Origin: Atopsyche davidsoni
Taxonomy: Eukaryota; Arthropoda; Insecta; Trichoptera; Hydrobiosidae
Assembly (NCBI GenBank): GCA_022113835.1
Contig: JAILWY010000014.1
Location: forward strand, 9,301,501-9,365,500
Length of the DNA stretch: 64,000 nucleotides
Reading direction: 5' to 3'
The notes below the pieces were generated by a model. It was not told where the DNA came from and ran no database searches. It was given only the letters and a program-made list of their open reading frames with translations. Of this stretch, positions 11,801 to 24,455 are shown one piece after another. The translations under genes were made by a program, and so were the position numbers. The first letter of the stretch is position 1, and the number at the start of each line of letters is the position of its first letter.

Positions 11801-12650
11801 ACAGGAAAAGGATAAAAGGTATTCTGCGCAGGGCAAGGAGGTTGTGGGGCAGCCTCGGCTACTGTAATGGGTGGCCAAACAAAAGGTAATTATATATCGT
11901 CTTCCATGTGCCTACCACCTCAAAAAAACCCGGATCGAAAACTTAGGAAACTGCGCAATTCAACTCTAATTATAATGGGTAAAACAAGATAAAAAAAAAG
12001 AATTTGTTTGCTTCATTTATTTTTATTTCTTTTGAATCATCTGCCTCAAACATAAACATGCTTGCACTTCCCTCGGCCATGACCCGAAGATCTCGGTAGA
12101 AGCACTATTTTTCCGAAATTCACATAGGCAGCTGTCCCCCTTTGAATATATTTTGTAAGTGTTTCGAAGTACTTTTGTGTATCTTATACAGATGCTATCG
12201 ATATGGATTCTGTCCACTGTGTGGAATTTTGCCAAAAAAATCAAGCGCGTTATGTTGGTAAATATACTCAATTTGACACTTTACACACAGCTCAGCCATG
12301 TTGTCCACTTACTGAGTATATCCGCAGGGTGTTGCTGCTATGACCATTAAGCATAGTCACATTTTTAGCGGCGTAATCACTAAAATCCAACGTCAATCAG
12401 TACCAGTAAAAGAATCCAGCGGGGAATCAACGGAATTGGGGCAGCCACATACTACAAGTTTTTATTTACAATCCTTGTGATGGATCGAGAGGGAATTGAC
12501 AGTACTTCTCGTGGTACTCTCTCATAGGATTTTCGCTAATTTGATTTGCCTGTAATCGGCTAGGCTGGATTTATCTCTATTGTATTATTGTTACCTTGAT
12601 TAATTTTACGTCGTGATACCTTAATCGGAACTCGTAAAGAAGTACAATTG
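8855..12650. other. AT-rich intron stretch, one small GC patch
   Basis: Mostly AT-rich sequence with no recognisable repeat or gene. A GC-rich patch at about 11216-11320 (CpG-containing, around TGCGGCGCCTCAGACGCC) is the only compositional anomaly. The few open frames here (10203-10391, 11143-11346, 12023-12271) look random in composition and match no family I know. Confidence 0.5.
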
Positions 12651-12654
12651 GCAG

Positions 12655-12960
12655 CATCAAGTGTGCGAACACTCGGGAGTTGCGGTCTCGATTGGTGCAG
12701 TCCCGGAAGCTTTGCGGGGCCTGCGAGGATGCCAGTCTGCGATTGCTCTGTTACAAACGGCCCAAAGGAGCCTGTGCTGGTCTCTCAATAGAGGATGATC
12801 CGCAGCAGTCGCCCTTATCCCGGGTCCATTGCTGCACATTGTTATGCTCGCGGTCAAGCGGCCTCCGCTCTGTATTGATGAAGTGCTGGACTCAGATAGC
12901 CTCGCGCCAGCAGCGCTGGAGAATAATAAATCACACGGAAGCTGGCGGCGCCGTAACTTA
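12655..12960. promoter_or_regulatory. GC-rich island (candidate intronic regulatory element)
   Basis: About 300 bp of GC-rich, CpG-containing DNA in an AT-rich background, with sharp edges. Overlapping open frames exist on both strands, as expected where stop codons are rare. It contains a short palindrome CCAGC-AGC-GCTGG near 12907-12919 and AATAATAAATCAC near the right edge. The regulatory role is inferred from composition only. Confidence 0.3.
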
Positions 12961-15900
12961 TTTAATATAAACACAGTTAAGTCTCTCTGGTGCTAGTGTC
13001 TAAACTTTTATGAGTGATTGCTAAGTTATGAAATCTAGATAATATATTCACTGCGCTCTTATTGTTTCGTTCATTTGGCATTAAATTATACCGCTAGGTA
13101 TTTTGCTCTCTAATTTAATAATTACGAACAATATATGTGTACATGTGTTAATGTACTTTTTATTTGATGCTCAAGTGATATTATTCAATGAGCAAGTGAG
13201 AGTTTGATTCAGCTGACGAATAATAGGTTGGTTTATTTTTAATAACAAATTGTTCCGATACGAGAACTGCCGGATATATTCGCACCTGCGTATAAGACAT
13301 TCGCGTAAAAAACATTTATCATCGCAAGCGTAACGTATTCGCTGTAATTCCTCTCAGCATTATTTATGTGTTGTGGCTTAAATCGAGTAGCAACTCTGAA
13401 TGAATCGGCCGACGAAATGTCACTCATTACCCCACCGCACTTCGGATCTCGACAGCCCCACTATTACATAATATACTACAATCAAGCTAAATGTTTTAAT
13501 TGTATGAAAATTCCAAGTACAGAACTGACGGGGGTGTGACAAGGAAAAACTTTCTTTGACGGCGAACCTTGACAGGTATTCGGTTCCGCTTGCTCGCCGT
13601 CGTATACAACACGTGATGTAGGTAAAACCCCCCCAATCCGCGAAGGTCTGATCTAAAAACAAAGCCATTCGACCAGTACATAAAAAAAAACTATCACGAT
13701 AACTAGTCGTCCAGCTCAACCGTTCTACTCGCGATGAGCTGGCAAACGATTCTGCTGTTATTTGTATCAATTTATAATAGAACAGTTCATATTATAATAT
13801 CTAAATAGATGATCTCCAGATATTCTAAACTCTAAATAATAATAGTAAGCTCTGAAAGTTTGTCTGATTTGTAGATTTAAATTATTCGCTTCAGCTGTTT
13901 TGTGATGCTTGTCCGATAATTAGTTAGTGATAGTTACGCTCTTAACTATCTGAAATCAACTATCCAAACTATTCACGATTATGCCCATCAAAATCAAATA
14001 TTACAAGAAAAGATGGCTTTTGTATTTAAAGTTTTATTATCTCGTCGTATTGTTGTGAACATTACAAAACGAGCAAAGTATAAAAAAAAAAATTGAACTA
14101 CATATTAGAAACTGTCTGAGAAATTTCAATGCGTCAAGAGAGGGATTTATATCAATCTGGTCAAACATTAAAAATGTGTATTAATCGTTACTTACACGTG
14201 TCGTAAATTTTATTATATATGGGGATGTGACTTATGATCGTGACTTACACCATATAGTAGGAAGCACACACGATCTAAAAATAAAAAAATATAGAATTAA
14301 TTAAAGGAAATTAGACTTGCTAACGCGTAAGCAGTTTTAAGTTTTTAAATATGATCAAACTTGAAGGTACAGTGGTATGTCTATGCTATTATAATTTTCA
14401 TTGATTTAATAATGATTTTGATAAAAGTATTTAGGGAGGTTGATTACTCGAATTATATCGAGGTGAGCCGGAGTTTTCGGGCTCGTGCAAAGATGTGATA
14501 AAACAAAGCGAATCTGTTCGTTCTACTGTTATTTTTGCTTCATCCTCGCTAACAGGTTGAAGGAGTATTTGGACAACGGCGCTGTGTTATTCTTCCATTT
14601 GTGAGCACAGCGGGTTTGCTTAGGCATTATTAAATATCGCTTACTGAACTATCGTGTTTGTATGAATATTTTAAAATATTCCGCTAACTTTCGTGTAGTA
14701 TTTGCCCAGCTAGGGCCGGTTCACAGTTTTTTTTTTTAATTTTCTTTCTGCTGAGTGTTTTAGAATGATTCAACTTTAATTACGAGTATCATTGCGTTTT
14801 CATAATACTGCATTTTAAATAATAGTTTTTTTTAAAATTACATTTTTGTGATGTTTGTTACGATATTCAATAAGTCGCCGCCAATGTAGCGAACGCTGTA
14901 CCAGGACGTGTCTTTACTCAAGTCATTGAATGTTATGGGGTATATTTTTAGTACGCCATACTTTTAATCTTTAATGATGCAGCCATTGGAAAATATAGCT
15001 TTGTTGGCAGTTTTATATGATTTTTTTTGAATTTATAACCTATCACAAGATAAACGCCCGATTTAGGAACGGCTGATCAGCGAAAATAATAGTTAAGTGG
15101 CTGCTAATTAGCTCTCCACGTGTTATTTAATATAAATATGTTTTAAAAGTATAGATTTATTTTAGTCATCGATAGATCACCAGCAATCACTATTTCTTGA
15201 CATGACCTGTTTTACGTTTTTAACAGCTATTTAACTATTGTTTATGCTAATAACATTTCAGATAGCGGGATCAATTGTTTTAAACATATTGGATTTTTAT
15301 ATATTGATGTCCATGGTTATAATAGAATTATTAAAATTATATGGTTAACTGTTAAAGAAAACTATGCCATAGACGAGAGCGATTGCCTAAAATAGTTTTT
15401 AAGTGTATCAATTTTTTTTTTAACTTTCACATGGACCATTACAATAAGCTAATAAAATGGGCAATTATCAGTAAGAATCGGCCTTAAGTGGCTGCAAAAA
15501 CGAAATTCATTCGAGGGTTCTACTAAAATGTCTGTATTATCTTAGTTTAACACAAAAGTATATTCAGAATAATTTGATATTAATACCTCGATGTTGTTTA
15601 TGTAGTCTGGCAAGATGTTTCAGCGATTGATTTTTCTTTCCCTTACAAATACACAAAAGAAAATCAGAATAAACTCAATTCATCATTTATAGCAAGGCGG
15701 TAGTCTAGCGCCTAGTACTCTCTCTGCGATCAAAACGTTATGGCTGTCATCAACATTATAACCATCGTCATTAAGTAAACTCTTAGACTAATAGCTTGCC
15801 TTACGATCAATAATAACGTAAGTACATTGGTAGATTATAGGGTAGTTGTAGTTTAGATTTTATAATACATTACAGGAATCTTTCTTATTAAATTTTAAAT

Positions 15901-16454
15901 ATAGTGAACAGGTCACCATTGAAGCTATTTTTTGAAAATATTATCAGATTTAAGCACAATAACTGCAACGGTTATAGCATAGTGAGTTTTATTTTTCAAA
16001 TATCGGTTATCGTATTACATTAAGACTTTGCTGAGCGCATAATTAGTCGAAACTGGATTCATTTTTATTTTAAACATGTACTACTTTTTGAAAATTATAT
16101 TATAAATTAACAGCGAATGAAGCAAATACGACGAAGGAGACTGAACCAGATATAAATCCAGTTTAGTCTCCCCTACTTGCGTGTGCATAATGACCGAGCA
16201 AAAACTTGAAAACTTGCAAAAAGCGTTGGATAATCAGTACTGCTTGCTGGACTGGCCTAAAAAATATGTAAGGCCACCCACGTGACAAGATGGCAACATT
16301 TTTGGGTGGAGTGACTCAAGTCCCAGATGTGTTTTGTAAATAATTAAGAAGCTGATTGTAAAAGTGAGCTTTGAAGAACGATCACCACTGCCACAAGAAA
16401 TGATTACACATTTATCTTTTACATTTTTCATAATGAGGTTATTAGTCTCACAAT
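12961..16454. other. AT-rich intron stretch
   Basis: No gene, tandem array or recognisable transposon seen. A moderately GC-rich segment at 13420-13760 gives overlapping random-looking frames on the minus strand. Several homopolymer T or A runs occur. Confidence 0.45.
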
Positions 16455-16765
16455 AATCCCATCACTATCGGCTGTTCCTCGCGGGCCGTTCTACTTAGGG
16501 AAGCCCCGCGGGGCGGCTAAGCCTCCGCCCCCAGCCCCTAATCGAATTACAGTCGCCGCGGCTCTTATGCGGCCCGTTGAACGGATTCCCCGCCCCGGAA
16601 TGAGGGCACAAAAGCCCCCTTGCCGTTTTATAAGAACCTCGCGTCATTGTCACTACATCCCGTACACTTTAACATCGACCAGAAAGTTGCCACCCCATGT
16701 CGGCTCCAGATAAGATCAAACTCCCGTCCCGTATCGCTGACCGATAGGCGGTGTGACGTTTTCGC
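16455..16765. promoter_or_regulatory. GC-rich island with TATA-like box
   Basis: Dense GC and CpG sequence (CTCGCGGGCCG, CCCCGCGGGGCGGC) that includes the near-palindrome GCCCCGCGGGGC around 16503-16514. It also contains TTTTATAAGAACC at 16626-16638, followed by TCATTGTCAC. This could be an internal promoter or enhancer of the PKC gene. The motifs are visible; the function is inference. Confidence 0.3.
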
Positions 16766-17172
16766 AAAGAAGTTTTTGTGAAAATACATGCAAATATTAT
16801 AATAGATTTATTGTAAATATTCCGTAAATCAAGTATTTGAACATGCACTTATCCTCAAGGAAAACCGCCAGTCTAAAACATCAAATTTTAAAACCTGTTT
16901 TGCTCATTTTATCAGTGTTAATTCTTAACATATCGTCTCGGTAAATTATACTTCCAATTGCAGTGACATGCCTCAAATGGAAAAATAAGCACACTTAATC
17001 TAATAATTAATATATATGTATATATACACATATGCTACCTACAAAACTGTTGTTTCACAACATTTTATTATTGTACAAAAATGGCTTAGACATGTTCGAG
17101 ATTTTTTTTATTTTAAAAATACTGCATAAGACCGTATACCTCAACTATAGAAATGCTGTCAGCCGAGTGATG

Positions 17173-17212
17173 AACGAGCATTTCTAATCACAAACGAGCG
17201 TTTCTAATCACA
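17173..17212. repeat. Direct tandem duplication, two 20-bp units
   Basis: AACGAGCATTTCTAATCACA (17173-17192) is followed immediately by the same 20 bases with one change (A to G at the eighth base). This is a simple recent duplication in intron sequence. Confidence 0.85.
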
Positions 17213-17384
17213 CGGTGCACCTTACCACTGATTTTTGAACAATGCCATTGTGTAACTTACATTATTTTATTTATTATCTTCATCAAGATAAGTTTACATT
17301 TCTTAAAAATAATAAATGCTTTATTTTACTTCATTATGAATAATATCAAGGATGAAGTATCGCAAAAAAAGAATTGTCCTACAA

Positions 17385-17760
17385 AGGGTTGACTCCCAGC
17401 CCCGGAATAGCTACCCTTCCAGTGTGAACCACCACGTTCATTATTCAAGAACGGAGGATCTCTTCTGCCTTCTGCGCATCCCCTATTTAAACTGTTGATT
17501 ATATTTAGAGTACCTTCTTACGCAGAAAGCTCCGCCTTTATGTGCTTTCAGATTCGGGACACGGATTATTCGAATCCATCTCGTCCCTCTCCCCGTGCTT
17601 GTTAACGTCAAAAGCACATTTTTCAGAGCTGCCAACAATCCCAATTAGAATGGAAGGTATTTTTAATCTCCACCCAAGACACTTTCGGTCGGAATTCTAC
17701 ATTGGCCTTTCTGTATGCGCGAAACCGAAAATAGAGAACTCTCTCCGGACTTAGTAACTG
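17385..17760. other. Moderately GC-rich intron block
   Basis: Less AT-rich than its surroundings, with a short open frame (17542-17754) of no recognisable family. No splice sites with good polypyrimidine context flank that frame, so I do not call an exon. Confidence 0.3.
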
Positions 17761-18409
17761 CGAAGACACTAGTCTATTGTAGGCCGCTATTCTTGAAAAA
17801 GTATTGTTAAAAAAATACAGCGTTACTGATCGGCAAAGTACATGAATTTAAAAAAAAAAAAAAAAATAAGCAGTGAACTGTGTTCTTTTCTTTTCATTAT
17901 TAGGATGAATTACAAATTCAACAAGGATCTCATATTGCATTAAAAAAAGCATAATATGCACTAGTGCTTATGATTATCAGAATTAAAAATAAGTATAATC
18001 GAATAATTGATTAATAAATAACGCAGTGAATATATACGATTTATTATAGCAATTCTTTATTTTTGGCAAATGATCTTTTCACTTGACGGTGCCTATTGTC
18101 TTAGAGGGCTCTGGAATAGCGAAGCGTTGAATACTGTAAAGATAGATCAGAATAATGAATACCGGTTGATGTGAATAGCTTATTGCGATTGTGTTCATAG
18201 GATTAATGCATTGTTTATAAATTCGATATTATGCTTAACATAAAACCAACCGAGCACTAATAATATATAATTTTTTTTTGATTTATAAAGACTAGTAAAA
18301 GACACGTGTTTCGCACGATTGTCTTTATCGATAAAGTTTTTTTTTTGACCACGAAGTCACGTGGAAAACTGGCTTGAAGTCACTTAGGTTGGCAGCTCGA
18401 GATAGCCAA

Positions 18410-18560
18410 ACGCTTCTGCGGTGTGGGTGGCGCGGGTGGCGCGGGTGGAGCGAGTGGTGCTTTACTTTTCGCCTTTTCGGCATTCTTCATTGCGAGACTT
18501 TCCGAAAATGGCGGCGGCTGTAAGCGACTCGATAGATTAATTGACTGGAAAATGAAAAGA
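18410..18560. promoter_or_regulatory. GC-rich island with GGGTGGCGC repeat and AAAATGGCGGCGG motif
   Basis: The left part has an imperfect 9-bp repeat (GGGTGGCGC twice, then GGGTGGAGC). The right part carries AAAATGGCGGCGG (18505-18517), a YY1/Pho-type GCCAT core that is also a perfect Kozak ATG, followed by GTAAGC at 18520, a possible donor after codons M-A-A-A. On the minus strand an acceptor-like CATTTTCCAG leads into a Pro/Ala-rich frame ending at 18380. It may be an internal promoter or noncoding first exon; none of this is proven. Confidence 0.3.
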
Positions 18561-18609
18561 CACATAGTTTCAACGTGCCCTTCCGATATAAAAAAAGCGT
18601 TGCTGTGAT

Positions 18610-20545
18610 AAAAAATAGTAATCTGTTCTTATTTGTAATACAAAAGAAAAAAGAAAATGATCTCGCTTTTTTTTTTACTCACAAAGCACCCACTTAATTT
18701 ATATTGAATCAAATTTATCTTTGAACAAAATGCTGTAAAAGGTTTTTTTAATACACCTGTAAAGTATTTAACCAGTCACACAGGTGAACCTGCTGAATCG
18801 TATTTTAGATTTATAACCCATAAAGTCAATTATTCATAGCTTTTTATAGACCATAGATATCGCATAGTCACAGATACCTGCACATTTTATCACAAGCAGG
18901 TAAGCATCACAATTTTGATTACTTATTTTATAATATTTAAACATGTGCTTTGTTTTATTTTTCTTAGTATCAGTGTGCATAAAATCTGAAATATCTGTTC
19001 ACCAAAGGTTCAAATTTGAATCGGTATTTGGAGTGATGGGATGGAAAAATGTTATGTCTCGAGGGAGGAAGACAGGCTGGCGTTGGTTTGTGGACTATAC
19101 CACTCGAGCTGGTGTCGGAACTTCAAGCACGATTTCCCCATTATCGTGAATGCCACTACAGTGCTTGGGTTCTCAGCATTTAGCAACACCGCCGTATTGC
19201 TTATTGTGGTCTCTAATCACTCTGCTTACCAAGTATTTTAGCGGCGCTGTACTTATAAAAATAAAAATATATAATTCGTCGGCAAGTAGGACGTAGAATT
19301 TCAATTTCTTAAAAATATTTTTAGCTCAATTCAAGACAGTGAATATATTATGTAGTTCTTTCTCAGACCGAATTCTTTTTATGACGAGCTGCTTAAATGC
19401 TGTCTTTTACAAATTTACAAAAAGCTACAATGTTGTAATCTTCAATCCTCCAAATTAGCAGGACATTTCCTGGACCTTATTTTTCCTAAACACCATAAAC
19501 TATATTTCACCGCTAATTGTATTACATATCACTCTATAATATTGCAAGCTCCTTGTAAAATCATGGCTAGTTATTTTTCTTATTAGGTTCAAAACTTGTG
19601 AGGCTCCATGCAAAAAAAGTTGTATTTTTAATTTACATTAACGTGGAAAATGTATTTGATAATTTTTAATGCAGTATTGCATTACTGTCTACTTAACTCG
19701 ATCAAACTGAAAAAGGTGTGAGTCGAGTTACGCTGTGATTTTCTTCGTACTGATGCCGTAATCTAGCGACCGAGGTGTTGCGTGATGCTGCGCTGCATCT
19801 TGTGTAAAAAAAGTTGAATTTACTTTTAAAATAGATGATCTGGACTGCTATCACATGACTACAGAATGTCGCCACTTTGTCGCAACGCAATTGGTATCAC
19901 TGGTGGTTTGAGTAACTGCATCAGTCTACTCTTTCTATTAAAAAAAACACCCTTATATTATATAGAAACGTTTTTGTTACTAGTGAAATATTTTTGCAAC
20001 GTCATATGCTATTATTCCATAGTCGCCGGCGGTATGATGGCACCGCTAGATTCATCTTTTTGCCGACTGCCGTGTCTCCTAGAATCGAATATACAGCCAG
20101 CGATTCTAAGTACTGAACAAACAAGTCAATTTCCATTTTTATAACTGTCAGCGACAGGCCGTGTTGATTTGGCAAATTCTTATTTCATTTTGAGCAATAA
20201 ATCTTTCTTTTTAATCAGCACGTTTGTTTATCCGTCGCAAGATTCCAAGGATTCTGAATTTTTTTTTTTTTTAAATTATGGATTAAAAAGGAAAGACGTA
20301 ACGTTGGGTTGCTATTGATATTGCATTGAAAAATTACCATCTATTATAACATGGTGACATAAAATAATAAAAAAGCAATTTTACCTGTTTTATATATAAT
20401 TTTTTGGTGCTTAGAAAAATATATGTATTGCCAGTGAATTTTTTTTGGGTTGATAACTAAATATTTACAAATATCTCCTTGCTCCGTAAATACATCGATT
20501 GCTATATTTTTTATTGTGGTCACGTTAGCTTTTTATGTTATATCA
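18610..20545. other. AT-rich intron stretch
   Basis: No gene or recognisable element apart from the weak splice-like site at 18899. Short open frames at 18943-19241 and 19702-20144 overlap one another in different frames and look random. Confidence 0.45.
18890..18905 (+). promoter_or_regulatory. Weak recursive-splice candidate (CAG|GTAAGC)
   Basis: CACAAGCAG is followed at once by GTAAGC, with the junction at 18899/18900 and ATTTTAT upstream. The pyrimidine tract is poor, so it is much weaker than the site at 38468. It lies 10 kb into the PKC intron, on the correct strand. Confidence 0.2.
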
Positions 20546-20550
20546 TCATG

Positions 20551-20575
20551 AATAATAATAATAATAATAATAAAT
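20551..20575. repeat. (AAT)n microsatellite
   Basis: About eight perfect AAT units immediately left of a GC-rich island. A length-variable marker type. Confidence 0.95.
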
Positions 20576-20885
20576 ATTTAGCGCTAGTGAGCAGCCCTTC
20601 CCCGACAGAGGCGCACCAGGCCCGGCCCGCGCCCGGCCTATATATATCGGGCCTGAAATAGACGGCCAATCGATACGTTTCGTCCAGCGGGAGATCTGAA
20701 AGCGGGCGGCTTGGCGACCCCTGGAGACATTGCCTGCTAATGGCAGTATCGACCGTCTCCGCCGCCTGCTCCGGTGCATTCCGTGTCCAAACGTAGGAAG
20801 GACCGTGTGACAGTTGGCGCTAAATAATTTATTTAATTACCCGGTACTCCCCTGAGCGCCGAGCTCGGGTGCAAGTTGTATCACG
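20576..20885. promoter_or_regulatory. GC-rich island with TATATATA between inverted repeats
   Basis: CAGGCCCG (20617-20624) and its reverse complement CGGGCCTG (20648-20655) enclose GC-rich DNA and a TATATATAT stretch (20639-20647). Downstream is CCAATCGATACG, which includes an ATCGATA core similar to the DRE/BEAF site of flies. It resembles a TATA promoter or an insulator-like block. The function is inferred. Confidence 0.3.
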
Positions 20886-22729
20886 TCTGGAAATTCTTGA
20901 TTGGTTTATTATCTAGGTTAGGTAATACAGCAGCGTAGCGTCTGTGCTTTTCATAACCGGGAGAAGTAAGAAATTTATTTAAAAAAATAAAAAAGACTAA
21001 GAGTAAATCACAGGTCTAAATTAAAAACATATTTTTTAAAATTATAAAATTATGCATTACTACAAAAACGTCAGAAATTGAGATTTTTTTTATTTGTATT
21101 ATCTTCTAATGGCACGTAACAGCCTTGGGTTCTTGTGTGACGAGAACAGGCAAATCGAAAAGACTGAACACATGCTCCTTTGCGCACACATTAGTGTTGT
21201 TACAGCTTCGATTGTTAAAACATTCTATTTCCGACATGTTTACATTATAAGTTCATGCTTACCGATCTCCTGTTTCCTGTGTGGTTTTATTATATATCTA
21301 TCATATTATTTACTTTTTCCTCCTCTACATAGGCGGTGGGCACATGCTGATGATTTATAAAATCGAATATATTACCGTCAGAGTTGTATTGAAGAACTTA
21401 ATATTATCGATAAATCGATTATAAAAAAAACTAAACTGATTCCGAAGCCGAAGCCAAGGAGATTTTATGCGTCTTTATATACGAAGCCTTCTCTTTGCCG
21501 TTAATTGATTGACCGTTCATTCAGAATTATACATTGCATTTATTCAAATTTGAATTTATTTTTTTAAATATAACACACAAAACAAAATTCGATTATTTAT
21601 CAATTTTTCTTTACTAAATTATTTTATAAAAAGGGTTGCTACTCGTAATGAGTACAATAATACAAATACAATAAAAAAATGGCTTACAAGACTACTGATA
21701 AAAACAACTGAATCAATGGGAGCTTTTTCGCCCTAAAGAGTAAAGAGCTGTAACAGTTTCAGTGATACGTGTTGGATCAATCAAAATAAATTCCTCTACA
21801 GTTAATACGGTAATGTGTAGTTTAAAAATAATCCCTGGCGGTTGATTTGGTTTGGGGTATGCAACAAAATACCTGGCCTGTATCATCAGTTTAGTATTTT
21901 ATTTTGTATTGACGTTTGTTTCGTCTTCGGTGTTGCACGTGTTAATAGGAGGAAATTCCAAAGTGCACTTTCCGTTGCATAAACACTCATAATGAAACAC
22001 ACAATGTGTTGCAAACTTTGAGGCTTTCAAAAATACACCTGGCTGGAGCCCAGTTGCAAGTTAATTGTTCGCGAAATGATCTTTAATAAATACTCTCGAT
22101 TTAGCTTGTTATCTAAAGCTGTTGGCAGAAGCTCAAAATCGGGGCTATTTTATTTAATTTTTTTAATAATATTAATACGATCTCTCCAAGTGTGTGCATA
22201 ATGTATATTGATTTCAAACATACACTGCAATGTCTCAATTTTTTTCCTTTTGTTTACATTATTTTCCGAATAAATGCAAGCAACGTGTTGCGTTCATGTT
22301 GGTGGCGTGGTTTTTGCTCCATGAAAGTATGCATCAAAAGTGTGCATCAGTTCATAAAATTGCATGTCAAGTCTTTGAGTCGCTTGCACGCCATTGTGTA
22401 ATTGTGTTTTTAAATTTGCGATGCAAAAACTACCAATCGGGTCGGAGTCCCAATGGGAGCTTCGTAAGTTTTAGCTTTTTGGTTTAAAAAATCGTCAGAT
22501 TATAAAAACCCTTGCTGGATTGGTCTTTATTATTTGTGCAAAATCAAATGCACGCTGGAGACGCAACGAATCTCACTTGACTTGTAGTATAGTTTCCGCG
22601 TGCGCTACCTGACTAGCTGTGGGTAACATTACGAATATTTAGTCTTCACTCAAGCGATCTACGTTTGGATGTTTACTGCTTAAGAATTTCAGCAATTTAT
22701 AAATTTAAAAAAAAAATTAATACTCTTCA
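20886..22729. other. AT-rich intron stretch
   Basis: No gene or repeat recognised. Open frames near 21094-21360 and 22192-22487 overlap in different frames and lack family similarity. Confidence 0.45.
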
Positions 22730-22990
22730 CGCCGGCGTCGTATATTCTCTACAGATTGCAGTCCAGGCGCCAGTTTAGCAGTAAAAGAAAATGTGGGAAT
22801 GGGAAAGGTCCAAATACGATTCCCCGTAGTGCGATAGTCTGCGATATATATCGGACGGCCCCTCCGTGCCCTCCGGACTATTTCGGGGAGCATTACCCGC
22901 CAGTTGGAATACGTGAATTATTTTAATTGAGCTCCACCGGTCCGAGATGCGATATGCGAGATAAGCTGCATTCAACACATTTGACGGATC
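22730..22990. promoter_or_regulatory. GC-rich island with Su(H)-type site
   Basis: CpG-containing block that includes TGTGGGAA (22792-22799), a match to the Su(H)/CSL consensus YGTGRGAA, followed by a second GGGAA. GCCGGCGTCG occurs at the left edge. The single-site match is seen; Notch input is only a hypothesis. Confidence 0.25.
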
Positions 22991-24455
22991 GCGAGTTTGC
23001 GGTAATGCGATAGTTGAATATGTCGTGAGAATATTTTGGAGCCGCCAATTGAGGTTGTTTTTTTTTTACGTTTTATTTATGAAACACTGCCAACATTTGC
23101 GCTGTAAACTGGTTATATGCGCGAGCATTTTATTGTTGTTATCGAGTGTATGATTAATTGTTTAGGCAATAAAACATAGTAATATTCATGCTTCTTTTTG
23201 GTTGTTTCTATTAGTAAACAGTTTGGTGATTCCCCTGGCGTTGATTGAAGTATATTTTTTTAATGCCAAAGAATTATCTATTTAGTTTTTTTTTTTTAAA
23301 GGAACTCACAGTATTTTAATGTATATGCGAAATACAATATGCGAATTTTTAAAATCTTTTTGCGTAATGAACAAAATTTAAAACAAACTTCTATCCAGGA
23401 TGAAACTCGTTCTTATATCGAGAGCTATTTATACTTGAGCTGTCTTGGTTCATCCACTCCATCATAAAATATGTCACCATTTGAAATGATGAATTGTCCA
23501 AAATAGTCAAGTCTGCCGGACTTCTTCGCTATGGAATCAGTTGAATCATATTTCATTCAATTCAACAAACCAGTTTCTCGCCATTTTTGTTTGTTCGTTG
23601 CTAATTTTGCTAAACTTTGTATTTTGCGAAGATTCTGACCAGGAATACTGATGAAGATACTGAAGCATCTTCTTTATAAACCGGCAGCATTATGTTATGC
23701 TGGAACTCATTGGCCTGTCGGCTTATTGGAGACCATACCTGTTTTGGATAAGTGGAGATAGTTAATATCATATAATAATAATACATATATAAATATCAAC
23801 ATTATATTATGATCATACAAATTCATTTATTTTTTTTACCGTTATGCAAAATTCAACCTTGATAACTATCCTACGTATTATTATTATTTTTTTTTATTCA
23901 AGTGTTGAAAGAGGAATTTATTTTATACAAAGTAAAATTATTTATTTTATCAAAAATAACATTTTCAGCATAACGGCATGTATTAGAAGTATAATAAAAA
24001 ATATAGAATGCAGGCTGGATAATTCATAGTATTGAACTTATAGTTTTTATTTTTGACATAAATCACGGCATAAACGTAAATAATCTTTGTTTTTTAAAAC
24101 ATACAACTGCGATACATTGCTGACTAATCAAATTCAAGTAAAAAAGAATGTAAAGTATGTCGTAAACCTTAAATCTCAAACTTTTGTTTACTTTAAAACG
24201 TACAAATCGTGCATAGTACTTATTTTTTAGAAATTCATCAATACATAACAAAAATTCCCATTTTTTATTAGTCATAAAACATAAAAGTATTATTTTATTT
24301 ATCGCAGATGCAACTCGTCTACACCAGAGTACAATTTTTTATATCAAACTATGCGCCACATTTTTTGCTCAATTTCAATGCGATACAAAACATGTGATAT
24401 TTAAATAATTCTATGTTATTCGTGTCTCGTGTTGTGTGCGTTATGATAATGTAAG
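22991..24455. other. AT-rich intron stretch
   Basis: No gene or element recognised. It is extremely AT-rich from about 23750 to 24350. Confidence 0.45.

Noticed and set aside
18380..18565. Minus-strand Pro/Ala-rich frame with an acceptor-like CCAG upstream
   Set aside because: Low-complexity APP repeats, no family similarity, and no supporting donor exon upstream.
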